Shown here: positions 32,687 to 41,025 of the stretch, piece after piece | Layout: the number at the start of each line of letters is the position of its first letter | Position numbering within the stretch: position 1 is the first letter of the stretch | Assembly (NCBI GenBank): GCA_965230225.1 | Contig: CBDDKM010000002.1 | Location: 682,001-746,000 of the forward strand | Length of the DNA stretch: 64,000 bases | Direction of reading: 5' to 3' | Source: CALSMU01 sp965230225 | GTDB taxonomy: Bacteria; Bacteroidota; Bacteroidia; Flavobacteriales_D; Parvicellaceae | The notes under the pieces: generated by a model | What the model was told of the DNA's origin: nothing | Databases searched by the model: none | The model's input: only the letters and a program-made list of their open reading frames with translations | Program-made: the position numbers and the translations under genes

Positions 32687-33829
32687 TTATTTAACAGAAT
32701 AAACAGAGTCGATAGTGTTCCAAATTTCTTGATGCCCATGGTCATATCCCAATGCCCACAAGCCTGTACCGGCTAGATTTCGGTTTTTCAAATACTCAAA
32801 TTTGATGCGCATGCTTTCTTCGCTTTCGAACCAGCATTGCCTAATGGTGTTGGTTTCAGGATCAGTATAGGCATAATATGCACTTTTGCTGGTGTCATCC
32901 ATTTCTGGTGGGTAATCGAACTGACTTTTAATTTGAGCATAGGTAGTTTCCTTTATTCCTTTTACCGATTTGGCCCCTTTTTCTTTGGATTCGGTTTCCC
33001 AAATGGTTCCGTACAGTGGTAAGGCCACCATAAAAGTTTCTTTTTTATATCCTTTACCTAAGTAACCATCAATGTTAGCAACCAGGCTGTATTTTTGCCA
33101 AAGGTCTCCGTGGTATAATGGCGAAATAGGCCCCGCGTGCGAACTGTGTAAGTGGTAGTCTGCATAACCCATCATGATGTAATAATCTACTGTGCTTATT
33201 AAGGTGTCCGGGTTTAGCACGTTCTCCTCCGCATAAATGGGAAGAACAACGATGATTTTTTGATTATTCGGGTGTAAGGCAGCGGCTAAATTAGATAGAA
33301 ACGATTGATAATTAGTTCCCATTTTGTGAGGTACTTCTTCAAAATCAACACAAATACCCTGAGCAGATCTTTCAGATAAAAGCGATTGGGTTTGCTGTAT
33401 TAATGTTTGTTGTGCAGAGTCGTTTTGTAAAAACTCTGTTGTTTCTGATGGCCCAAAACAGCTAATGGTAAGGTAAACATCGCAATGGTTAGCTTCGGCA
33501 GAGTCGATGGCGGGAACATTACTCCAGTTGAATTTATTAAGGGAGAGCCCATTTTCCGGATTTACTTTGTAGGAGAAATAGGCAAACATTGAAATTAAAT
33601 CGTAGCGATACTCCTTGTACCGATCATCGTTGGTAATTCGTTGCCAACCGAGTACATGGCCAGCTAAATTTTTGTGAGGTACCAAAGGTGCTGGTGCTAT
33701 AGTATCCGGTATATTTATTTGTGCAGAGTCTTGTTGAGTTGATACATCATTAGATGGCTTTTCTTGCGAATTATTGGAGGTACAACTAATAACAAATACG
33801 AATAAAAAAAGGGGCAGGAGTTTAGTCAT
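32687..33829 (-). CDS. GH18-like lipoprotein (chitinase fold)
   Basis: The 380 residues start with a lipoprotein signal (FVFVISC, then TSNNSQEK). The barrel shows the glycosidase family 18 signature GICVDFEEVPHK (D162, E164) and GYADYHLH, and the late strand GLWALGYDHG. GH18 enzymes cut N-acetylglucosamine-containing polysaccharides or act as lectin-like binders; since the classic DxxDxDxE is reduced, activity needs testing. The start overlaps the end of the TPR histidine kinase gene by 8 bp, so it is translationally coupled to it. It is probably anchored in the outer or inner membrane. Confidence 0.8.
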   Translation of the reverse strand: MTKLLPLFLFVFVISCTSNNSQEKPSNDVSTQQDSAQINIPDTIAPAPLVPHKNLAGHVLGWQRITNDDRYKEYRYDLISMFAYFSYKVNPENGLSLNKFNWSNVPAIDSAEANHCDVYLTISCFGPSETTEFLQNDSAQQTLIQQTQSLLSERSAQGICVDFEEVPHKMGTNYQSFLSNLAAALHPNNQKIIVVLPIYAEENVLNPDTLISTVDYYIMMGYADYHLHSSHAGPISPLYHGDLWQKYSLVANIDGYLGKGYKKETFMVALPLYGTIWETESKEKGAKSVKGIKETTYAQIKSQFDYPPEMDDTSKSAYYAYTDPETNTIRQCWFESEESMRIKFEYLKNRNLAGTGLWALGYDHGHQEIWNTIDSVYSVK

Positions 33830-35786
33830 TACTATTATTAAATTTTGGCTTGAAGGTAATGATATATTCCAATCCGTTATCCTGATTTACGGACATTTCT
33901 CCATGAAGTTGTGCCACCAATAGTCTTACTAATTCTAATCCCAGAGTATTAAATTCTTCTATATCAGATCTGGAGCCTAAACCGATACCATTGTCTTTAT
34001 ATTTTACTTTAAATTTCCCCTCATTTAAAGGCTGAACAACAATGCTAATAACTCCTGAACTACGGCCTTCAAAAGCATATTTGCATGAGTTGGTAATTAG
34101 TTCGTTTAAAATTAATCCGAGAGGAATAGCCTCTTCAATATTGAGCTTTGTTTGGTTGGTACTTATTTCTGTATCTAATTGAAGTTTTTCCTGTTTCATA
34201 GAGGAAACAACCTGTACAGATAAATCCTCTACATACTTTTGAAGATCTATTTTCCCAATATTTTCTGTGGCATAGATGTTTTGATGTACCAATGCCATGG
34301 AAAGGATTCTACTCTTACTTTTTTCAAGAGCTTCAATTGCATTTGGGTCGCTTACTACGTTTCCATGAAGATTTAATAAACTGGAAATGAGCTGAAAATT
34401 GTTTTTAACTCTATGATGTACTTCTTGTAGGAGTATTTCTTTTTCCTGAAGAGAGTCTTTAAGGCTTTTGGCATCCTTTCCTCTCTGTATCATTAGAAAA
34501 ATAACGATGAATAAAAGAACAGCAATGATAATAATACCGATAATTAGTCCGTTTTTTAAAGAGGATTGTTGCTTAGTAGCATTCTTCTGAATTTGATTCA
34601 TCAGCTTTAACTCGGCTATTTCTCTTCCATCTTTTTCTTTTTCGTATTTCGCTCTTATTTCCTGTACCGCAGACATGTCTTCTCTACCTACAAGTGAGTC
34701 TTTTAGGTGGGCGTATTGTAGTATAGTGGAGTAGGCTTGTTCGTAGTCTTTTAATCCAGCAGAAGCTTCTGCATAATTGTAGTAGGCCTTTTTCAGTTCC
34801 TGTTTAGAATCAATGTTTTTTGAGATATCAATGGCATTGTGAGCTACCTGAATGGCTTCTTCATATTGCTTCAGCTCCAAATATAGGCTTCCCAGACCAT
34901 TGTAGATTTGTGTTTTCTGATAGTCATTTTGATACACATCGAAAGTCTTGAGAGCGGTGGTCCAGTATTCTTTAGCTAAATCCAGTTTTTTATGATCAAA
35001 ACTGGATTGTGCCATGCAATTATAGGCATCTACATAAAGTCGGTCATCTTTCAGGTTCAATGCAATTTCTATGGCAGTTTGGTAGTTTTCTACTGCCTGG
35101 TTGTACTTGTCCATTTGAGACAATACGTTACCAATATTAATAAAACCAACAGCCACACCGGAAGAGTCTTTTAGTTGCTCTTTAATCAGAAGAGACTGTT
35201 CATAATATGGGTGTGCATTTCTAACATCACCCATGGTCTCCAGACTGGTTCCAATACTGTTTAGTGTTCGAGCAATTCCTATGGAGTCGTTTCTTCTTTC
35301 GAATATTTTAAGAGCCTCCTGATATTGAGTAACAGAGCTGGTGTATTGCCCCTGTTCAAAAAAACAGATTCCTAACCCCCTGTACGCTTCTGCCAACCCG
35401 GTTTCCAGATGATACTTATTTAGTGTAACAATGGTTTTGCTATAGTAAAGTTTAGCACTATCGTAATCCTGAAGCATGTAATGGAAAGTGGCCACATTTC
35501 TGAGAACACGACCTAATTGCTCGTGTTGATCGTTTTCCTGAGCTTCTTTTGCAGCCAGTTTAAGATAAATAGTACCCGAATCTATGTTGGAAGGGTAATA
35601 AGTAAAGGCTAAATGTTCGTATAGGTTCGATTTCTCCTCTGGTTCAGCAGAGAGAAAAAGGTTGTATAAACTATCTCGTTTGTTCTGTTGCCCGGCTATT
35701 GAAAATGTAAGAACAATCAGTACCGAAGTAATGAGAAATCTTAGCCGGTGGTTTTTTGGTTTTTTTTGGGTGGTAAGGGCCAGCAT
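33822..35786 (-). CDS. TPR sensor histidine kinase (HisKA_2 type)
   Basis: The 654-residue protein has a signal/TM segment near residue 20, a tandem TPR region (about 35-400), a TM helix (GLIIGIIIIAVLLFIVIFLMI), and a cytoplasmic HisKA_2 kinase with VHHRVKNNFQLISSLL (His457/458) and an HATPase with NELITNSCKYAF and DNGIGLG. This class of Bacteroidota kinase, with TPR instead of a periplasmic ligand domain, is common. The downstream GH18-like gene overlaps by 8 bp. A perfect 20-bp palindrome lies just before the start codon. Confidence 0.92.
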   Translation of the reverse strand: MLALTTQKKPKNHRLRFLITSVLIVLTFSIAGQQNKRDSLYNLFLSAEPEEKSNLYEHLAFTYYPSNIDSGTIYLKLAAKEAQENDQHEQLGRVLRNVATFHYMLQDYDSAKLYYSKTIVTLNKYHLETGLAEAYRGLGICFFEQGQYTSSVTQYQEALKIFERRNDSIGIARTLNSIGTSLETMGDVRNAHPYYEQSLLIKEQLKDSSGVAVGFINIGNVLSQMDKYNQAVENYQTAIEIALNLKDDRLYVDAYNCMAQSSFDHKKLDLAKEYWTTALKTFDVYQNDYQKTQIYNGLGSLYLELKQYEEAIQVAHNAIDISKNIDSKQELKKAYYNYAEASAGLKDYEQAYSTILQYAHLKDSLVGREDMSAVQEIRAKYEKEKDGREIAELKLMNQIQKNATKQQSSLKNGLIIGIIIIAVLLFIVIFLMIQRGKDAKSLKDSLQEKEILLQEVHHRVKNNFQLISSLLNLHGNVVSDPNAIEALEKSKSRILSMALVHQNIYATENIGKIDLQKYVEDLSVQVVSSMKQEKLQLDTEISTNQTKLNIEEAIPLGLILNELITNSCKYAFEGRSSGVISIVVQPLNEGKFKVKYKDNGIGLGSRSDIEEFNTLGLELVRLLVAQLHGEMSVNQDNGLEYIITFKPKFNNSND

Positions 35787-35793
35787 GCTGTTA

Positions 35794-35813
35794 AGTTAAA
35801 TAATTATTTAACT
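35794..35813. promoter_or_regulatory. 20-bp perfect palindrome upstream of the TPR histidine kinase
   Basis: AGTTAAATAATTATTTAACT is perfectly self-complementary and begins 7 bp upstream of the ATG (35786). It could be an operator or form a leader hairpin that hinders translation. Confidence 0.4.
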
Positions 35814-35884
35814 GACAGGCAGATATGAATTAATTATTAGACCAATTCCAAAATTGTTCAGACCGAATTTAGTTGGTGGAAAAA

Positions 35885-35916
35885 GAAAATGGGTTCAAAA
35901 CATTGAACCCATTTTC
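35885..35916 (-). terminator. Terminator of the giant surface protein gene at 35938
   Basis: A perfect 14-bp stem (GAAAATGGGTTCAA / TTGAACCCATTTTC) with a 4-nt loop (AACA on the plus strand) follows the stop codon by 21 bp. On the minus strand it is followed by T-rich sequence. Confidence 0.85.
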
Positions 35917-35937
35917 CTTGTAGTAGGACAGGAAGTA

Positions 35938-38900
35938 TTACTCAACAATCAATTTAATGACTTGTCGTTTTTCTCCGTGTCTGAATTCGGCGAAGTAAAC
36001 TCCGCGTTCGTAATGGCTTACATTTATTCGAGTAGTGTTGGATAAAATTTGTTGCTCGTTAAAGAGCTGTTTACCACTAATGTCGTACATGTTAAACTCA
36101 ATGTCCTGAATGGTTCCATCTAGTTCTATAGTAAATTGATTTCTGGCCGGATTCGGATATAGTTTAATATGGTTTTCCAATAATAGTTCAACAACGTTTA
36201 CATTGTTTACATTATAGCAAGCAGAAGTATCAGAACACCCTCCTTCGTAAATAATTACTGCATAATTTCCATTTGCTGTGGCTACAAATACCTGATTCGT
36301 ATCTCCCAGTATCGGCTGGAAGTTATTATCACAATCAACCCATTGGTAAGTAGCATTGGCATTATCTGCTGTCAATTCAGGTCCATCCTGAATAACATCA
36401 ACATTTTCGGCGCCAATAATCAGCATTAAGTTTACGGTAGAATCGCACCCATGAATGGATTGGTAAATGGTTCCGTAATTTCCGCTTTGTGTTAGTGTTT
36501 GACCGCCAAATTGATAGGAATCTCCTTCGCACATGGTGTGGGTAATGCTTGTATTGTATTCCTGACCAACTGTTAAGGTAAGTGTTACAATAGAATCACA
36601 CCCGGAAGGCAGCGGAAATACTTCTGTATAAACACCGGTACTATCCAATAATTGAGTTCCAAACGAATAAGTATCCCCCTGACAAATAGTAGCACTATCG
36701 GTATAATTTACGGAAGTAGTAACAGTTAGAGTTAGTACTACCGTAGAATCACAGCCACTAATAGAGGTAAACACTTCAGTGTAAGTTCCGGCAGTGGTTA
36801 ACGATTGAGTTCCGAATTGATAAGTACTTCCAACACACATAGATGCTGTGGCTGTTTCGTTGTAAACAGGGTATTCTGTTAACGTTAGTACAACTGTAGA
36901 ATCGCAACCACTTACAGAGGTAAACACTTCTGTATAAGTACCTCCGGTTGTTAAGGTTTGTGTTCCAAATGTGTATGAGTCTCCAGAACAAATGGAAGCA
37001 GAGTCTACCTCATTGTAAATTGGGTTAATCGTAAGGTTAAATGTGCATGAACTTGAGTTTCCTGATCCGTCGGTTGAGGTAATGGTAATGATGTGTATCC
37101 CTGGAGACAAAATAGTTCCAGCTACAGGTGATTGGGTAATGGTAGGAGTTCCACAATTATCTGTACTTATTGCACTTCCTGTATAATCAGCCAAAGTGGT
37201 GTCGCAAGAGGATTGATCCGTTGGGCAAGCCAGTGCGGGAGAGGTGGAATCGGCAATGGTAACCACTGTGCTACACATTGCAGCATTTCCTGAAGGGTCC
37301 GTTACGGTAAAGTCAACGTTGTTGGCTCCAATGTCTGCGCAGGTAAATAAGGTTTGCGATAATATATAGCTCATTCCGGAACAATTATCTACAGATCCAT
37401 TATTAACGTCATTTGCATTGATGTTTACATTTCCGGAAGCATTCAGATAGGCAGTAATGTTCTGACAGTTGGCCAATGGTGCAATGGTATCTAATACGGT
37501 TACCACGGCAGTGCAGCTGGAGGTATTTCCACTGGCATCAGTAGAAGTAAGTGTTACGTTGTTAGGCCCTACATTTCCACATCCAAAAGTGGTAGATGAA
37601 GCACTTAGCGTTACTGAACCACAATTGTCGGATGAACCGGCATCTATATCAGCAGCAACAATGCTTGCTGTTCCAGCTCCGTCTAAGTATACGGTTATGT
37701 TTTGACAGGAGGTAGTAGGAGAAATGGTATCCAGCACAGTAACTGTACTTACACAGTTCGACGAATTTGAGCTACCATCGGTGGCAGTTAATGTTACACT
37801 ATTGGCACCAATATTAGCACAAGTAAATGCTGTCAGAGATGCACTAAGGGTAGGAGAACCACAGTTGTCTGTAGAGCCTCCGTCAATATCCGCTGCTGTA
37901 ATGGTTGCGTTTCCTGTTCCATCCAGGTATGCGTTAATGTTTTGACACACCACTGTTGGTGATGTGGTGTCTGCTACCGTTACTACTGCCACACAAGTAG
38001 CTGTATTGGTATTTCCATCTTCTACTGTTAGGGTAACGTTATTAGCTCCTATATCGGCACAAGTAAAGGAAGTGGTAGATGCACTTAATGTAACTGCTCC
38101 GCAATTATCGGTTGATCCTCCATCGATGTCTGCAGCGGTAATGGAAGCATTTCCTGAAGCATCAAGATAAACAGTAATATTCTGACATGCAGCAGTTGGA
38201 GCTGTAGCATCATTAATGGTTACATCAAATGTACAGTTACTGCTATTACCCGTAGCGTCGGTAGCTGTCATGGTAATGGTTGTGGTAGAAGATATAATAG
38301 TTCCTGCTGCGGGTGACTGAACAACACTTGGAGAAGGATCGCAATTGTCTGTAACTGTTACCAATGATGTATAATCAGGTAATGTTACCTGACAAGATGC
38401 ATCAGCATTTTCGGTTTGGTTACCAGGACAAGTAATCACCGGGTCAGTTACATCTTCTATAGTTATCGCTACGTTGGACGAGTTCGGGCATGAACCACTT
38501 GTAGTATAAGTAACGGTATACGTTCCATTAGTGCTTGCTGAAATGTCAATTTCTCCGGTAGAAGGCGTAATGCTCAATCCTGCAGTGCTAGAAAAAGTAC
38601 CTCCGGTCAATCCTGTAATAGTCGGAGTAGGGTCAGTAGCATTCGGACAATAAGTTGAAGCACTGTAGCTAAAAGAAGCGTCGTCTAATGCATTAATGGT
38701 TACCGCTACGTTCGAAGAGTTCGGGCATGTTCCAGCCGTAGTATAAGTCACAGTATATGTTCCCGGAGTTGATGCTGAAACATCGATAGCCCCAGTAGAT
38801 GGGGTGATGCTTAACCCTGCAGTGCTTGAAAAAGTTCCACCACCTAAACCGGTAACAGTAGGGGTAGGATCAGAAGCATCCACACAGTAGGAGGCAGCGC

Positions 38901-40716
38901 TATAGCTAAACGAGGCATCATCCAAAGCGTTAATAGTTACCGCTACGTTCGAAGAGTTTGGACATGAACCAGCCGTAGTATAAGTTACGGTGTATGTTCC
39001 AGGCGTAGAAGCTGATACATCGATCGCTCCAGTAGCAGGCGTAATGCTCAATCCAGCAGTGCTAGAGAAAGAACCACCACCTAAACCAGTAATGGTAGGT
39101 GTAGGGTCTGTATCATCTACACAGTAAGCAGCTGCAGAGTAGCTGAATGAAGCATCATCCAGAGCATTGATAGTCACAGCCACGTTCGAAGAATTTGGGC
39201 AAGTCCCAGCCGTAGTATAAGTTACGGTGTACGTTCCAGGCGTAGAAGCTGATACATCGATCGCTCCAGTAGCAGGCGTAATGCTCAATCCAGCAGTGCT
39301 AGAGAAAGAACCACCACCTAAACCAGTAATGGTAGGTGTAGGGTCTGTATCATCTACACAGTAAGCAGCTGCAGAATAACTGAAAGAAGCATCATCCAGA
39401 GCATTGATAGTCACAGCCACGTTCGAAGAGTTTGGGCAAGTCCCAGCCGTAGTATAAGTTACGGTGTACGTTCCAGGCGTAGAAGCTGATACATCGATCG
39501 CTCCAGTAGCAGGCGTAATGCTCAATCCAGCAGTGCTGGAGAAAGAACCACCACCTAAACCGGTAATGGTAGGTGTAGGGTCTGTATCATCTACACAGTA
39601 AGTAGCTGCAGAGTAGCTGAATGAAGCATCATCTAGAGCATTAATAGTTACTGCTACGTTCGAAGAGTTTGGGCATGAACCGGCCGTAGTATAAGTTACA
39701 GTGTATGTTCCCGGTGTAGAGGCCGATACATCGATCGCTCCAGTAGATGGGGTGATGCTTAACCCTGCAGTGCTTGAAAAAGTTCCACCACCCAAACCAG
39801 TTATAGTAGGTGTAGGGTCTGTATCATCTACACAGTAGGCAGCTGCTGAATAACTAAAAGAAGCGTCGTCCAGTGGGTTAACAGTTATGGTAATGGAGCC
39901 ACAAAGACCTGTTGATTCATCTACACATCCAGCTCCATCTTCTCCTCTTATGTAATAGGTAGTGGTAGAAGCTGGTGAAACCACTAAGCTAGTTCCAGGT
40001 TGTGAAGTAAGCAATCCCGTTCCACAGCTAGTGGTGTAAATGTGCCAATTAGTGGCATTGTTTAAATTTGCACCAGACCAATCCAGTGTTGTGTTTCCTC
40101 CTGTGCATATAGTGGTGCTACCTGCTGTAACAGTAGGCACATCAGGATCAGTACAGGGTGGAGTACAGTCAATGGTAATATCAATTTGCGTCCAAAGAAT
40201 TTCGTCACCCCAACCATTGTCCAAATCATCCGAAAACTCGATGGTCCAGGTCCCTGTTCCATCCTCTCCATCAAAAGCGCTTAAAGGTTCCTGTGGTTGC
40301 CACGAACCGGTAGCTGGAACAACTGTTCCTTCAGCAGGAGAAGCTGCTTCATCATCGAAGGTAGTGGTTAATGGACCGAAATCATCCATGCTCGGGTTTT
40401 CGTAGGTAGAATTTGGTGCACTGGGGTCAAAAGCTCCCCAAATATCATAGACTAAATCTACAGAGGTTCCAGCAGGACTGGTAATTCGCATAGCGAAATC
40501 TTCCATAATAGGATCGGTTCCACCCTCCCAATTAATGGATACGTTAACATCAGACATGGAAGTGCAACCACCTAAATCAATGGCTGTAAAAGTAATGTCT
40601 CGAGAGTCCTGAAACCCGTTAACAGATCCAGGGGTAGTATTTGATTTAGTAACTTGAGCGTTGGTATATATTCCAGCAAAGAAAAGAAGGAATAAGGCTG
40701 AAGATAATTTTTTCAT
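35938..40716 (-). CDS. Giant T9SS surface protein with P-domain and tandem beta repeats
   Basis: The protein has 1592 residues. In order: a signal peptide (MKKLSSALFLLFFAGIYTNA), a P-domain-like beta sandwich (about 25-187, TFTAIDLGGC... WTIEFSDD), an Ig-like region with YYIRGEDGAGC, six copies of a 79-residue module (LDDASFSYS...YTVTYTT), an HYR domain (VTDPVITCPGNQT), four CQNI-type modules of about 80 residues, another HYR-like segment, four 51-residue GCDS modules, and a T9SS type A sorting domain (LYPNPARNQF to VIKLIVE). It should be a long surface fibre or adhesin. The repeats within the 79-residue block are nearly identical in DNA, suggesting recent expansion. No enzyme domain is seen. 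Confidence 0.9.
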   Translation of the reverse strand: MKKLSSALFLLFFAGIYTNAQVTKSNTTPGSVNGFQDSRDITFTAIDLGGCTSMSDVNVSINWEGGTDPIMEDFAMRITSPAGTSVDLVYDIWGAFDPSAPNSTYENPSMDDFGPLTTTFDDEAASPAEGTVVPATGSWQPQEPLSAFDGEDGTGTWTIEFSDDLDNGWGDEILWTQIDITIDCTPPCTDPDVPTVTAGSTTICTGGNTTLDWSGANLNNATNWHIYTTSCGTGLLTSQPGTSLVVSPASTTTYYIRGEDGAGCVDESTGLCGSITITVNPLDDASFSYSAAAYCVDDTDPTPTITGLGGGTFSSTAGLSITPSTGAIDVSASTPGTYTVTYTTAGSCPNSSNVAVTINALDDASFSYSAATYCVDDTDPTPTITGLGGGSFSSTAGLSITPATGAIDVSASTPGTYTVTYTTAGTCPNSSNVAVTINALDDASFSYSAAAYCVDDTDPTPTITGLGGGSFSSTAGLSITPATGAIDVSASTPGTYTVTYTTAGTCPNSSNVAVTINALDDASFSYSAAAYCVDDTDPTPTITGLGGGSFSSTAGLSITPATGAIDVSASTPGTYTVTYTTAGSCPNSSNVAVTINALDDASFSYSAASYCVDASDPTPTVTGLGGGTFSSTAGLSITPSTGAIDVSASTPGTYTVTYTTAGTCPNSSNVAVTINALDDASFSYSASTYCPNATDPTPTITGLTGGTFSSTAGLSITPSTGEIDISASTNGTYTVTYTTSGSCPNSSNVAITIEDVTDPVITCPGNQTENADASCQVTLPDYTSLVTVTDNCDPSPSVVQSPAAGTIISSTTTITMTATDATGNSSNCTFDVTINDATAPTAACQNITVYLDASGNASITAADIDGGSTDNCGAVTLSASTTSFTCADIGANNVTLTVEDGNTNTATCVAVVTVADTTSPTVVCQNINAYLDGTGNATITAADIDGGSTDNCGSPTLSASLTAFTCANIGANSVTLTATDGSSNSSNCVSTVTVLDTISPTTSCQNITVYLDGAGTASIVAADIDAGSSDNCGSVTLSASSTTFGCGNVGPNNVTLTSTDASGNTSSCTAVVTVLDTIAPLANCQNITAYLNASGNVNINANDVNNGSVDNCSGMSYILSQTLFTCADIGANNVDFTVTDPSGNAAMCSTVVTIADSTSPALACPTDQSSCDTTLADYTGSAISTDNCGTPTITQSPVAGTILSPGIHIITITSTDGSGNSSSCTFNLTINPIYNEVDSASICSGDSYTFGTQTLTTGGTYTEVFTSVSGCDSTVVLTLTEYPVYNETATASMCVGSTYQFGTQSLTTAGTYTEVFTSISGCDSTVVLTLTVTTSVNYTDSATICQGDTYSFGTQLLDSTGVYTEVFPLPSGCDSIVTLTLTVGQEYNTSITHTMCEGDSYQFGGQTLTQSGNYGTIYQSIHGCDSTVNLMLIIGAENVDVIQDGPELTADNANATYQWVDCDNNFQPILGDTNQVFVATANGNYAVIIYEGGCSDTSACYNVNNVNVVELLLENHIKLYPNPARNQFTIELDGTIQDIEFNMYDISGKQLFNEQQILSNTTRINVSHYERGVYFAEFRHGEKRQVIKLIVE
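36415..37030 (-). repeat. Four GCDS modules of about 153 bp
   Basis: In-frame repeats of about 51 residues, each carrying a Cys near the start, YxFGxQxLxxxGxY and GCDSxVxLxL. The copies are divergent. They form part of the surface protein at 35938. Confidence 0.85.
38460..39882 (-). repeat. Six tandem 237-bp repeats (79-residue LDDASFSYS module)
   Basis: Six in-frame copies of a 79-residue module. The central ones differ at only a few positions; for example ACAGTAAGCAGCTGC-type sequence recurs at 39120 and 39358, 237 bp apart. Two more diverged copies occur in the protein at 43450. Confidence 0.9.
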
Positions 40717-40978
40717 AGGGATACAATTAATTATTAGGGGTAATTAAAATTATGAAAATCAGTATCATCCACTGATAATCTTTTTCCCAACGAAGGTAAA
40801 TGGTTGATTAAAAGGTTGAATTTGCCTTTATAGGCTAAAAAAATTGATTCTAAAAACGTTACATTTTTACTATTTCTTACACTTCTTCAGTTAAGGAACC
40901 GGTAAGTTCATGGTTTTGTATTACAGGAATAATTGGAAGTTTTTGAAGAAATAGACTGTTCGGATAAAGTCAAAAAAA

Positions 40979-41003
40979 AGAGGTGGAGAAAATCCCCACC
41001 TCT
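40979..41003 (-). terminator. Terminator hairpin, shared type, after the gene at 41026
   Basis: AGAGGTGG / CCACCTCT stem (plus two inner pairs) followed on the minus strand by a long T run. The same hairpin occurs at 43402 and 50810 after two other repeat-protein genes. Confidence 0.85.
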
Positions 41004-41025
41004 AATTCAAATATTATTTAGTTCA

